Source: Terrisporobacter othiniensis
GTDB taxonomy: Bacteria; Bacillota; Clostridia; Peptostreptococcales; Peptostreptococcaceae
Assembly (NCBI RefSeq): GCF_000808015.1
Contig: NZ_JWHR01000038.1
Location: 44,066-108,065 of the forward strand
Reading direction: 5' to 3'
DNA: 64,000 nucleotides
Under the pieces are notes generated by a model. That model worked only from the letters and a program-made list of their open reading frames with translations. It ran no database searches and was not told where the DNA came from. Made by a program: the position numbers and the translations under genes. Below, one piece after another: positions 18,040-27,528 of this stretch. Every line of letters starts with the position of its first letter. The stretch's first letter is position 1.

Positions 18040-20418
18040 ATGGATCAAAAATCATTAAGAGTCTTAGAGTACAATAAAATTATTGATTTATTAGCAACAA
18101 AAGCCTCATCTTCTTTAGGTTTAAAATATATTGAAGAACTAACACCAAAACCTGATTATAAAGAAGTAAAAGATATGTTAGAAGAAACTAGTGAAGCACA
18201 GGGAATTCTTATCAAAAGAGGCCATGTAAACTTAGGTGGTATACAAGATGTATCAGATAGTGTTAAGAGAGCTGAAATAGGTGCAGTATTAGATCCTGGA
18301 AGTTTATTAAAGATAAGTGATAATCTGAGAGCTGCTAGGAATCTAAAAAGAAGTTTGACTCCAGGAGAAGAGGAAGACTTTAATTATCCAATGATACAAT
18401 CTTTATCAGATTCTTTATATGTATATAGAGATATAGAAGAAGAAATTAATAATGCAATAATTAGTGAAATTGAGATATCAGATAATGCGTCTCCTACTTT
18501 AAGGAGTATAAGAAGAGGAATATTGCAAAAAAATCAATCGATTAGAACTAAACTAAACTCAATAATATCATCGACTACATATCAAAAATATTTACAAGAT
18601 GCAATTATTTCTGTTAGAGGGGATCGATTTGTTGTACCTGTAAAGGCTGAATATAGATCACAGGTTTCAGGTATAATACACGATCAAAGTTCATCTGGAG
18701 CTACATTATTTATTGAGCCAATGAGTATTGTTGAAATGAATAATGAACTGAGAAAGTTAAAATTAGATGAACAAGAAGAGATAGAAAGAATTTTAACAGA
18801 GCTAACAAAATTAGTAGGTGAAGTTGCAGGAGATATTTTATCTAATCAAGTTATACTTGGTAAGTTAGACTTTGCTTTTGCAAAGGGAAAATTATCTTTA
18901 TCCATGAAGGCAATAGAACCAATATTAAATGAAGAAAAAAATATAAATATAAAAAATGGACGTCACCCATTGTTAGATGCAGATAAAGTTGTGCCTAATA
19001 ACATTTACTTAGGAGAAGACTTTGATACATTAGTTATAACAGGCCCTAATACAGGTGGTAAAACAGTTACAATAAAAACTATTGGACTATTTGCATTAAT
19101 GACTCAAAGTGGCCTACACATACCTGCAGATTATGGAAGTAGTATGTGTGTATATGATAATGTTTTTGCTGATATTGGAGATGAGCAAAGTATAGAACAG
19201 AGTTTATCTACATTTTCATCACATATGACAAAAATAGTAGGAATATTAAATGAAGTAAACTCTGATTCTTTAGTAATATTTGATGAGCTTGGAGCTGGGA
19301 CTGACCCTGTTGAAGGAGCTGCCCTTGCAATAGCCATATTAGAAGATGTGAATATGGCAGGAGCAAAATGTATTGCAACTACTCACTACAGTGAGCTTAA
19401 AAATTATGCACTGACAAAAGATAGAGTAGAAAATGCAGCTGTAGAATTTGATGTTAATACATTAAGTCCTACTTATAAGTTATTAATTGGAGTACCAGGT
19501 AAATCAAATGCCTTTGAAATATCAAGAAAGTTAGGACTTAGAGACTATATAATTGATAGGGCAAAAGAATTCATAAATACAGATAATATAGAGTTGGAAG
19601 ATGTTCTTCAAAATGTGGAGAAAAATAGAATAAAAGCTGAAGAAGAAAGAGCAGAGGCAGAGCAACTTAAAAAAGAAATAGAATATGTTAAAGCTGAATA
19701 TGATAGAAAACTTGAAAAATTAAATGTATCAAGAGAAAAAATGATGGAAAAAGCTAGATCAGAAGCTTTTAGTATAACAAGACAAGCGAAAGAAGAAGCA
19801 GATAATATTCTGAAAGAACTTAGAAATATGGAAATGGAAATGGCTTCTAAGGAGAAGAACAAGAAAATAGAGGCTTTAAGAAAAGAACTTGCAGACTCTA
19901 TGGGTAACTTACAACCATCAGTAAAAAGTATGATAGTTCCGAAGGTTTCTAATAAAGAGATAAAGGATTTAAAATCAGGAGATGAAGTAAAGGTTATAAC
20001 TTTAAATCAAGAGGGTACAGTAGTATCAGTTGATAAAAAGAAAAAAGAAGCTGTTGTACAAATGGGTATAATGAAAATGACACTTCCATTTAAAGCATTA
20101 CAAATAGCACAGAAAGAGAAAAAATCAATAGTAACTAAATCAACAAGACAAATTATCAGCTCTAAGTCAGGTAGTGTTAAGAGTGAAGTTGACCTAAGAG
20201 GACTGAATTTAGAAGAAGCTATTGTTGAAGTAGATAAATATTTAGACGATGCTTGTGTTGCAGGGCTTGAAACTGTTACAATAATACACGGAGTTGGTAC
20301 GGGAGTTCTAAAAAAAGGACTTCAAGATGTGCTTAAGAAAAATAAACATGTTAAATCTCAAAGACCTGGACAATATGGTGAAGGTGGAATGGGAGTAACT
20401 ATTGTTGAAATAAGATAA
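18040..20418 (+). CDS. mutS2: Endonuclease MutS2
   Basis: A 792-residue MutS paralogue without the mismatch-recognition domain. It has the core and lever region (about 1-300), an ATPase domain with Walker A GPNTGGKT (about 332-339) and Walker B SLVIFDELGAGTDP, a long charged coiled coil (about 515-630), and a C-terminal Smr nuclease domain (about 715-792: VDLRGLN, HGVGTGVL). Family members act in recombination suppression or in rescue of collided ribosomes. GAGGAGG lies before the ATG. The next gene begins 24 nt later. Confidence 0.95.
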   Translation: MDQKSLRVLEYNKIIDLLATKASSSLGLKYIEELTPKPDYKEVKDMLEETSEAQGILIKRGHVNLGGIQDVSDSVKRAEIGAVLDPGSLLKISDNLRAARNLKRSLTPGEEEDFNYPMIQSLSDSLYVYRDIEEEINNAIISEIEISDNASPTLRSIRRGILQKNQSIRTKLNSIISSTTYQKYLQDAIISVRGDRFVVPVKAEYRSQVSGIIHDQSSSGATLFIEPMSIVEMNNELRKLKLDEQEEIERILTELTKLVGEVAGDILSNQVILGKLDFAFAKGKLSLSMKAIEPILNEEKNINIKNGRHPLLDADKVVPNNIYLGEDFDTLVITGPNTGGKTVTIKTIGLFALMTQSGLHIPADYGSSMCVYDNVFADIGDEQSIEQSLSTFSSHMTKIVGILNEVNSDSLVIFDELGAGTDPVEGAALAIAILEDVNMAGAKCIATTHYSELKNYALTKDRVENAAVEFDVNTLSPTYKLLIGVPGKSNAFEISRKLGLRDYIIDRAKEFINTDNIELEDVLQNVEKNRIKAEEERAEAEQLKKEIEYVKAEYDRKLEKLNVSREKMMEKARSEAFSITRQAKEEADNILKELRNMEMEMASKEKNKKIEALRKELADSMGNLQPSVKSMIVPKVSNKEIKDLKSGDEVKVITLNQEGTVVSVDKKKKEAVVQMGIMKMTLPFKALQIAQKEKKSIVTKSTRQIISSKSGSVKSEVDLRGLNLEEAIVEVDKYLDDACVAGLETVTIIHGVGTGVLKKGLQDVLKKNKHVKSQRPGQYGEGGMGVTIVEIR

Positions 20419-20442
20419 TGAATTAAGGAGATGGTATAATTG

Positions 20443-20883
20443 ATGATAGTGTCAGCATGCTTAGTTGGAGTGAATTGTAAATACAATGGGGGGAATAATG
20501 ATAATGACAAAGTGAAAGAATTTTTAAAAGATAAACAATATATCATTATTTGTCCAGAACAATTAGGAGGGCTAACTACACCAAGAAAACCATCTGAAAT
20601 AAACCAAGCAGGCGGAAAAGAAGTTTTAATTGGAAATAGTAAGGTAATAAGTTGTGAAAATAAAGATGTAACAGAAAATTTTGTTAAGGGAGCAAAGGAA
20701 AGTTTGAATATTGCTAAAATATTCAATTGCAAGCAAGCTCTTCTTAAGGAAGGTAGCCCATCCTGTGGATGCAATTTAATATATGATGGAACTTTCACAG
20801 GTAAGAAAATTTCTGGCATGGGTGTAACAGCAGCTTTATTTAATGAAAATAATATAGAAGTTTTTAGTGAAAAAGAGTTATAA
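20443..20883 (+). CDS. DUF523 family protein
   Basis: A small cytosolic protein of 146 residues with the DUF523 signature: SACLVGVNCKYNG at the N-terminus, CPEQLGGL..PR and KEGSPSCG further on. Four conserved cysteines suggest a metal or cluster site; no biochemical function is established. I chose ATG 20443, giving the usual MIVSACLVG start; a TTG one codon upstream is possible (AAGGAG at 20425-20430). It lies between mutS2 and argS on the same strand. Confidence 0.85.
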   Translation: MIVSACLVGVNCKYNGGNNDNDKVKEFLKDKQYIIICPEQLGGLTTPRKPSEINQAGGKEVLIGNSKVISCENKDVTENFVKGAKESLNIAKIFNCKQALLKEGSPSCGCNLIYDGTFTGKKISGMGVTAALFNENNIEVFSEKEL

Positions 20884-20975
20884 TATATATTTGAAACTAT
20901 AACAATATGAATAACTTGAAAAAATGTAAAATTTAATTTAACATAGAAGAATGATGATGTAGAGAGGAGAATATA

Positions 20976-22676
20976 ATGCAAGATTTTAAAATAGCGATAG
21001 CGAACTGTCTTAAAGAGAAAATAGAAGACTTAACTTTAGAAGAAATAGTAGCACTAATTGAAGTGCCACCAAATAAAGAAATGGGGGATTATGCTTTTCC
21101 ATGCTTTAAATTAGCGAAGGTATTCAGAAAAGCTCCTAACATGATAGCTGCTGATTTAGCTGAAACTATAGAAGCTAAGGGTGAAATATCAAAAGTGATG
21201 CCACTTGGTGGATATGTGAACTTCTTTGTAAACAAATCTCAATTAGCTGAGAGTGTAATAAAAGATGTTTTAACTAAAAAAGAAAATTACGGACATAGCG
21301 ATTTAGGACAAGATAAAGCTGTAGTAATAGATTTCTCATCTCCTAATATAGCTAAGCCTTTCCATATAGGACATATAAGAACTACTGTTATAGGTAATGC
21401 TCTATACAAAATATATGACTCTCAAGGATATAATGTAATAAGAGTCAACCATTTAGGAGACTATGGAACTCAATTTGGTAAACTTATAGTTGCATTTAAA
21501 CTTTGGGGAAACAAAGAAGCTGTAGAAGCTAATCCAATACCAGAGTTATTAAAACTATACATACAATTCCATGATGAAGCTGAAAAGAAACCAGAAATGG
21601 AAGATGAAGCTAGAGCTTGGTTTACAAAATTAGAAAATGGTGATGAAGAAGCGAAGTCATTATGGCAATGGTTCAGAGACGAAAGTTTAAAAGAATTTGC
21701 TAGAGTATATGATTTATTAGACATAGAGTTTGATTCTTATGCAGGAGAATCTTTCTACTCAGATAAGATGGACACTGTAATAGAGCAAATAAAAGAAAAA
21801 GGATTATTAAAGCAATCTCAAGGAACAAATATTGTTGATTTAGAAGAATATAATATGCCACCAGCTCTTATAACTAAAAATGATGGTTCAACATTATATA
21901 TGACAAGAGATTTAGCGGCAGCAATCTATAGAAAAAATACTTATGATTTTGAAAAATGTATATATGTAGTTGGTTCTCAACAAGCTCTACATTTCCAACA
22001 GCTATTTAAAGTATTAGAGCTTATGGGATTTGAATGGTCAAAAGACTTAGTACATACTCCATTTGGTATGGTTGCTTTAGAAGAAGGAACAATGTCTACA
22101 AGAAAAGGTAGAGTAGTATTCTTAGAGGATGTTTTAAAACAAGCTATAGAAAAAACTAAAGAAACTGTACTTTCTAAAAATCCAGATGCTAAAAATGTAG
22201 ATGAAATATCTAAGCAAGTTGGTGTTGGAGCTGTAGTATTCCAAGAGTTATCAAATAGTAGAATAAAAGACTATACATTCTCATGGGAAAGAACTTTAAG
22301 TTTCGAGGGTGAAACTGGACCTTATGTTCAATATACTCATGCTAGATGTTGTGCAGTTTTAAGAAAAGCTAACGAAGAAGTAACTGCAGATATAAATTAT
22401 GAATTATTATCAGGTGGTGATGCTGCAGAAGTATTAAAAGTAATCGGATCATTTAATAAAGCAATAGTTTCTGCAATGAGAAGAAATGAGCCGCACATAG
22501 TTACAAGATTTGTACTAGATTTAGCTCAATCATTTAATAAATTCTATCATGACAACCCAATAATAGTTGAAGATTCAGAAATTAGAAAAGCAAGACTTGC
22601 TCTAGTTGCTGTAACAAGACAAACATTAGAAAATGGATTAGCAATATTAGGAATGCATGCACCAGAAAGAATGTAA
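20976..22676 (+). CDS. argS: Arginyl-tRNA synthetase
   Basis: A class I synthetase charging tRNA-Arg, 566 residues. The N-terminal Add-1 domain (about 1-100) is followed by the catalytic domain with HIGH (PFHIGHIRT, about 130) and a KMSKS-like element (MSTRKG), then the helical DALR anticodon-binding domain at the C-terminus. AGAGAGGAG precedes the ATG. Unlike thrS and pheS in this window it has no T-box leader, although the arginine-type transporter at 60222 does. Confidence 0.97.
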   Translation: MQDFKIAIANCLKEKIEDLTLEEIVALIEVPPNKEMGDYAFPCFKLAKVFRKAPNMIAADLAETIEAKGEISKVMPLGGYVNFFVNKSQLAESVIKDVLTKKENYGHSDLGQDKAVVIDFSSPNIAKPFHIGHIRTTVIGNALYKIYDSQGYNVIRVNHLGDYGTQFGKLIVAFKLWGNKEAVEANPIPELLKLYIQFHDEAEKKPEMEDEARAWFTKLENGDEEAKSLWQWFRDESLKEFARVYDLLDIEFDSYAGESFYSDKMDTVIEQIKEKGLLKQSQGTNIVDLEEYNMPPALITKNDGSTLYMTRDLAAAIYRKNTYDFEKCIYVVGSQQALHFQQLFKVLELMGFEWSKDLVHTPFGMVALEEGTMSTRKGRVVFLEDVLKQAIEKTKETVLSKNPDAKNVDEISKQVGVGAVVFQELSNSRIKDYTFSWERTLSFEGETGPYVQYTHARCCAVLRKANEEVTADINYELLSGGDAAEVLKVIGSFNKAIVSAMRRNEPHIVTRFVLDLAQSFNKFYHDNPIIVEDSEIRKARLALVAVTRQTLENGLAILGMHAPERM

Positions 22677-22686
22677 AAATTCACAT

Positions 22687-22716
22687 TAAAAATGGCAGCT
22701 TTTAGCTGCTATTTTT
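22687..22716 (+). terminator. Terminator after argS
   Basis: A hairpin AAAAATGGCAGCT / AGCTGCTATTTTT with a T-rich tail. Confidence 0.75.
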
Positions 22717-22797
22717 GATTTTACAAACAAGCATCTGAATACAAGGTAATAAAATTGATAAAAATACTAAGTAAAAGACTTATAAGGGAGTTAATTT

Positions 22798-23727
22798 ATG
22801 AAAGAAAATTTAATAAGAAATTCTTATCTAAATTCTTTTAACATTAATGATGAGAAAAAAGGATTACAAGATTTAATCATTATTAATACTAAGTGTTTGA
22901 TTGATGACAAAATTCAAAGATATGTGTACATAGATAATAATAGATTAAAAGATGAATTAAGATATTATAATTTCTATGGGACAAAACCAGATTATGATGA
23001 TATACTAAACATTCTACTACCATTAATACTTGCAAATACTAATATTCAAAAGTCAGAGGATGAGGTAATAAGTTTAATCCAAAAGTATATTAAATACTTT
23101 AAAAAAGAGGAGCATTTATTTGAATATATTATAGGTGCGCTAATGTATAATGCATTGATACATTATATTTTGGAGGATAAAAATATAGAGTATGGACAAT
23201 TACTGCAATTATTAAAGGAAAAAATTATAGGATTTTCCATTGAGTTAGAAAAGCTAAATATGATAAAATTTCAAATGGCTAGAATCAATGCGATACAATT
23301 AATTGATAATTATATAGATTTAAAAATAGACAATTATGAGGACGGAAAAATAATAAAAAATTTATTAAATGCTATATATGATGTTTATATAGAAGAAAAA
23401 GATGTAAGCAATATAGGAGTTTTAAGCATAAAAAAATCTATATTATCAATATTGGGCGAAGAAGCAAATCTAAATACGGACAATATAGATTTTCTTGAGC
23501 AAATGTCTCATTACATAATAAAACTAAGGAAATATGTAATTAACAAAAAAACTTATAATTTAAATTCAGATCCGAGAAATTTAATTAAATACAATGAAGG
23601 AGAAGTTGTCTCAGATGCCATATTAAATAAGATAAATATTGTATCAAAAGAATTAGAAGACAATATTCTTCATCTAAAGGTTAAATCCAAATCCGGTGAA
23701 TATAATTTTAAATTTAAAAAAGCATAA
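22798..23727 (+). CDS. Conserved-looking hypothetical protein, helical
   Basis: I do not recognise this 309-residue protein. It has no signal peptide, no membrane helix and no obvious catalytic motif; it is rich in Ile, Leu, Asn, Lys and Glu and appears largely alpha-helical, with a short beta-like C-terminus (about 290-309: HLKVKSKSGEYNFKFKK). Codon use matches its neighbours and GGGAG lies 7 nt before the ATG, so it is a real gene. It is convergent with a small minus-strand gene only 2 bp away. Confidence 0.7.
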   Translation: MKENLIRNSYLNSFNINDEKKGLQDLIIINTKCLIDDKIQRYVYIDNNRLKDELRYYNFYGTKPDYDDILNILLPLILANTNIQKSEDEVISLIQKYIKYFKKEEHLFEYIIGALMYNALIHYILEDKNIEYGQLLQLLKEKIIGFSIELEKLNMIKFQMARINAIQLIDNYIDLKIDNYEDGKIIKNLLNAIYDVYIEEKDVSNIGVLSIKKSILSILGEEANLNTDNIDFLEQMSHYIIKLRKYVINKKTYNLNSDPRNLIKYNEGEVVSDAILNKINIVSKELEDNILHLKVKSKSGEYNFKFKKA

Positions 23728-23729
23728 AA

Positions 23730-23930
23730 TTAACTATTTTGTTCTAAATAGCTAATAAATTCTTGTTCAGTAGTTTCAGTTAAAAAACATAATTCTTTTA
23801 CAATATTATTTTTGAGATTTATAAATTCATCAAGTTTAGTATTCTCCCCAGTAAATTCAAGAGCTTTGATCAATAATAATAAATCTCTTTTTGATAAATC
23901 ATTTATAGATACTTGATCAATAGATTCCAT
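23730..23930 (-). CDS. Small hypothetical protein (66 aa)
   Basis: A short acidic, helical protein with no recognised domain. An AAAGGATG element lies about 11 nt upstream of its ATG on the minus strand and the reading frame is clean. It ends 2 bp from the stop of the convergent hypothetical gene, so the two could interfere transcriptionally. It is probably real but could not be assigned a function. Confidence 0.55.
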   Translation of the reverse strand: MESIDQVSINDLSKRDLLLLIKALEFTGENTKLDEFINLKNNIVKELCFLTETTEQEFISYLEQNS

Positions 23931-24052
23931 AATAAATACATCCTTTCTAAATTGTTGATTTTAGTATAGTTTTGAAATATTTACCCTACTATATTATTTT
24001 AACTTAAAAACCATATAAAAACATAGTATAAATTTAAAAAGGAGTGAAATAT

Positions 24053-25825
24053 TTGAAAATATTATTAACTACGTTAAATTCAAAGTTTATTCATACGAAT
24101 TTAGCAATAAGATACCTGAAAGAAAGTGTAAAAGATTTAGTTGATGTAGACATTAGAGAATATACAATTAATAACCAGTTAGATTATATTTTAAAAGATA
24201 TATACAAGAATAATTATGATGCAGTATTCTTTTCAACATATATATGGAACATTTATGACATAGTAAAGCTATGTGATAACTTAAAAAAAGTTAAGCCAGA
24301 AATAATGATAGGACTAGGTGGTCCAGAAGTTACTTATGATAGTGAGAATGCTATGGAAAGATATGAATTTTTAGATTATATACTATGTGGCGAAGGTGAA
24401 CTAGTATTTAGAGATTTAGTTCAATATTTTTTAGGTAACAAAAACTTAGAAGATGTAAAAGGGATTGTATATAGAAAAGACGGAAAAATCGTAGCAAATG
24501 AAGAAATGGAATTACTACAAAATCTAGATGAAATACCAAGTCCATATGAAAACTTAGATGTAAAGGAATATGAAAATAGAATAGTTTATTATGAAACATC
24601 TAGGGGGTGTCCATTTAACTGTCAATATTGTTTATCATCAGCTATAAAAGGGCTTAGATATTTTAGTACTGATAGGGTAAAAAGAGATTTAAAAAATCTT
24701 ATAGATGCAAGAGTATCACAAATTAAATTTATAGATAGAACTTTTAATGCAAATAAAAAATTTGCTAAGGAAATAATGAATTTCTTAATGGAAAATGATA
24801 ATGGATACACTACATACCATTTTGAAGTTACAGCTCATTTATTAGATGATGATATGCTAAACTTCCTAAAAAATTGTAAAGAAGGATTATTCCAGTTTGA
24901 AATAGGTGTTCAAAGTACTAATCAAAAAACTTTAGATGCGGTTGGAAGAAGAGATGATTTTGAAAAGTTGTCTTATGTTGTAAAAACTATAAAATCATTT
25001 AGAAATATACATCAACATTTAGATTTAATAGCAGGCCTTCCATATGAAGGATATGGAAGATTTGAACAGTCATTTAATGATGTATTTAATTTAGGTATAG
25101 AGCAATTGCAACTTGGGTTCTTAAAGATGATTAAAGGAACTGGAATGAGATATAGTGCGGAAAAATACGGATATAGATTTAAGGACTATGCGCCATACGA
25201 AGTTTTATTTAATGATTTTATAAGCTATGATGAAATGCTAAAGATTAAAGATATAGAAGAGATATTAGAAACGTATTATAATTCTAATAATTTCCCACTT
25301 TCTTTAGAATATATAATTAAAAATTACTATAGTGAAAGTCCATTTAAATTCTTTGAAGAATTTTCAACATATTTCGAAGATATGGGATATTTCCACATGG
25401 CACAAGGTAAAAATAAATTATATAAAATACTATTAGATTTCTACAGTGAAAAAATTAATGAAGAAAATGACTTATTTAGTGAAATAGTGAAATATGATTA
25501 TTTATCTTTAGGAAAAATATCAACAGTTCCACCTATTTTCAACAAAATAGAAATAAGTAATTTTAAGAGTAGGTGTCATGATTTTCTACATAATGTGGAT
25601 AATCTTAAAAAATACTTGCCAGAGTTTGCAGATACACCAACAAAATATATCTTAAAATATATTCATTTTGAACCATTTAAATATGATATCTTAAGATTAA
25701 AAGAAGATATTAGTGTTAAGTTAAAAAAAGAACAAACTGTAATACTATTTGACTATAATACTAATAAAGTATTTGATAAGTCAAAAACTTATACTGTAAA
25801 GATAGGAGAAGAATATGAAGTTTAA
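24053..25825 (+). CDS. B12-binding radical SAM protein (DUF4080 type)
   Basis: A 590-residue protein with an N-terminal cobalamin-binding-like Rossmann domain (about 1-135, with GLGGPEVTYD), a radical SAM core with the cluster motif CPFNCQYC (about 187-194), and a C-terminal DUF4080-like region (about 360-590). It probably uses S-adenosylmethionine and possibly cobalamin for a methylation or rearrangement; the substrate is unknown. The start is set to TTG 24053, because AAAGGAG (24038-24044) is 8 nt upstream; the in-frame GTG at 24044 overlaps that site. It overlaps the TPR gene by 11 bp. Confidence 0.85.
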   Translation: MKILLTTLNSKFIHTNLAIRYLKESVKDLVDVDIREYTINNQLDYILKDIYKNNYDAVFFSTYIWNIYDIVKLCDNLKKVKPEIMIGLGGPEVTYDSENAMERYEFLDYILCGEGELVFRDLVQYFLGNKNLEDVKGIVYRKDGKIVANEEMELLQNLDEIPSPYENLDVKEYENRIVYYETSRGCPFNCQYCLSSAIKGLRYFSTDRVKRDLKNLIDARVSQIKFIDRTFNANKKFAKEIMNFLMENDNGYTTYHFEVTAHLLDDDMLNFLKNCKEGLFQFEIGVQSTNQKTLDAVGRRDDFEKLSYVVKTIKSFRNIHQHLDLIAGLPYEGYGRFEQSFNDVFNLGIEQLQLGFLKMIKGTGMRYSAEKYGYRFKDYAPYEVLFNDFISYDEMLKIKDIEEILETYYNSNNFPLSLEYIIKNYYSESPFKFFEEFSTYFEDMGYFHMAQGKNKLYKILLDFYSEKINEENDLFSEIVKYDYLSLGKISTVPPIFNKIEISNFKSRCHDFLHNVDNLKKYLPEFADTPTKYILKYIHFEPFKYDILRLKEDISVKLKKEQTVILFDYNTNKVFDKSKTYTVKIGEEYEV

Positions 25826-26963
25826 AATAGATAAATATTTACTTAGAAAAACCGAAGAACTTGCATTTATAACTGTAAGAAAAGATGGAGATTTTCATTT
25901 AGATGGCTATGAAATACCAAAAGACGGATTAAATGTACCTATAAAAAATGAGGTTCTTGTAAAAGGAATAAAAGAAAAAACAGCACAAGAAGGACTAAAC
26001 TCAATGTCTATAGCAGATGCAATGATTTATATAATAGGTATTGACCCAGAGTTTAAATACAACGAAGAGTATAAAAAATTCTTAAGTGCGCTTGAGAAAA
26101 AAGTAAAATTTGAAGTAAGATCTTATGCTGGATATATGTCTAGAAAATATTTTGAACTTGGAGAATGTACAGATGCATTAATTTATATTAAAGCTCTAAT
26201 TACATTATATCCGAATGATATTGAAGGACTGTATAATTACGCTATTGTATGTCAAGAAGTAGCGACATCTTACCAAAAAGATGGTGATGCAAAGGCAATG
26301 AATACATTTTTAATAGAAGCAGGAGAAAAACTTGAAAAGATAATTAATATGGATGAAAACTTTGCCATAGCATATTACCATCTAGGATATCATTATTATA
26401 ATCAAAGCCAATATATTAAAGCTAAGGTTATATGGGAAGAAGCTATGAGGCTAGAATTAGATGAAGATACAATAGCTGAAATACAAGAAAACTTAGGTAA
26501 GATGGATTATAAAGTACAATATGAAGAAGGATATTCTTTAGTATTCCAAGGGAAATTTGAAGAAGGACTTGAAAAATTATTGCCACTAGAAGAAGAATAT
26601 AGTGATTGGTGGAATTTACTATTTATAATTGGTATAGCTTATAAAAATATGGGCGAAATGGATAAAGCAATGCTTTATTTTGAAAAAGTACTAATAATAA
26701 GACCGAAACAAGTAGATACTTTAGTTGAACTTGCATTATGTGAAGCTTCATCATTTAATATGGATAGAGCTATAGAACTATTAGAGCAAGCAGCTAAAAT
26801 AAAAGAAGATCCAGAAATTCTTTGTAATTTAGGAATGGCATATTTAAATGCAGGAGACATTGATGATGCCATTTACTATATAGAAAGAGCTTATGAGTTA
26901 AATCCAGAAGATGAAATAACAATTGCATGCATGAGGGAATTAAATAATTACAGAGTTGATTAA
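25815..26963 (+). CDS. TPR-repeat protein
   Basis: A 382-residue cytosolic protein with an N-terminal unassigned region (about 1-90), then tetratricopeptide repeats from about residue 95 to the end (for example YKNMGEMDKAMLYFEKVLIIRP and NLGMAYLNAGDIDDAIYYIERA). TPRs mediate protein-protein contacts. The ATG lies inside the end of the radical SAM gene (11-bp overlap), so translation is coupled and the two products probably work together. Confidence 0.85.
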   Translation: MKFKIDKYLLRKTEELAFITVRKDGDFHLDGYEIPKDGLNVPIKNEVLVKGIKEKTAQEGLNSMSIADAMIYIIGIDPEFKYNEEYKKFLSALEKKVKFEVRSYAGYMSRKYFELGECTDALIYIKALITLYPNDIEGLYNYAIVCQEVATSYQKDGDAKAMNTFLIEAGEKLEKIINMDENFAIAYYHLGYHYYNQSQYIKAKVIWEEAMRLELDEDTIAEIQENLGKMDYKVQYEEGYSLVFQGKFEEGLEKLLPLEEEYSDWWNLLFIIGIAYKNMGEMDKAMLYFEKVLIIRPKQVDTLVELALCEASSFNMDRAIELLEQAAKIKEDPEILCNLGMAYLNAGDIDDAIYYIERAYELNPEDEITIACMRELNNYRVD

Positions 26964-27007
26964 TTAAAAAAAGTATATTTTAAAAAAATTTATATTAGCT
27001 TATATTA

Positions 27008-27052
27008 AAAGGCCATAGTTAGGTGTAAATCATCGTATACTATGGTTTTTTG
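27008..27052 (+). terminator. Terminator after the TPR gene
   Basis: CCATAGT (27013-27019) pairs with ACTATGG around a loop of about 20 nt, followed by TTTTTT. Confidence 0.65.
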
Positions 27053-27528
27053 AGTATAAGAAATATTTATGAAAAAGAAAAAGTTATTATTCTATAAAAG
27101 AAATTAAAAAAAGAATTATTATAAATACGATTTTTGAAATATAAATCGGTATACAATTCAAGTAATTTATTATATAATCTAATTAAAGTGACTAATAGAA
27201 AAAAATGGAAAATAAATTATAACAAATCTAATCTTATATTATTCTGACCTAAATTTCCATCGACAAAACAAATTCAAATAATTAAATTACAAGGAACGAT
27301 CTTTTTAAAATTACATAAGAGCGGTAGACAGTTATGCGTTTAATGTTATATGAATATAGCAAATTGTGTCTATGCTTGTGAAAAAATTAATTTTTTTAAA
27401 TTAATAGGACAATCTCCTAATAATTTTGTTTATAATATATTTTTAAAAATATATTGAATATATACTTAAGGCATCTTTTTGTGATTTCAAAATTAGGGTT
27501 AAAAAAATACAAAGAGGGGAAAAAGAAT
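27053..27528 (+). other. Long upstream region of the Wood-Ljungdahl cluster
   Basis: No gene is seen in about 475 bp ahead of cooS. A perfect 22-bp AT-only palindrome lies at 27434-27455 and a shorter TTAATTT/AAATTAA repeat near 27387-27403. A TATAAT at 27431-27436 lacks a good -35. An in-frame upward extension of cooS to 27454 has no ribosome-binding site. The main promoter and any regulator sites of the cluster should be here, but I cannot place them firmly. Confidence 0.5.

Noticed and set aside
20358..20981. A 207-codon minus-strand frame over the DUF523 gene
   Set aside because: Antisense shadow of mutS2, the DUF523 gene and the argS leader; no homology recognised.
27454..27528. A longer N-terminus for CooS
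   Set aside because: It starts within the AT palindrome without a ribosome-binding site; AGAGGGGA marks ATG 27529.
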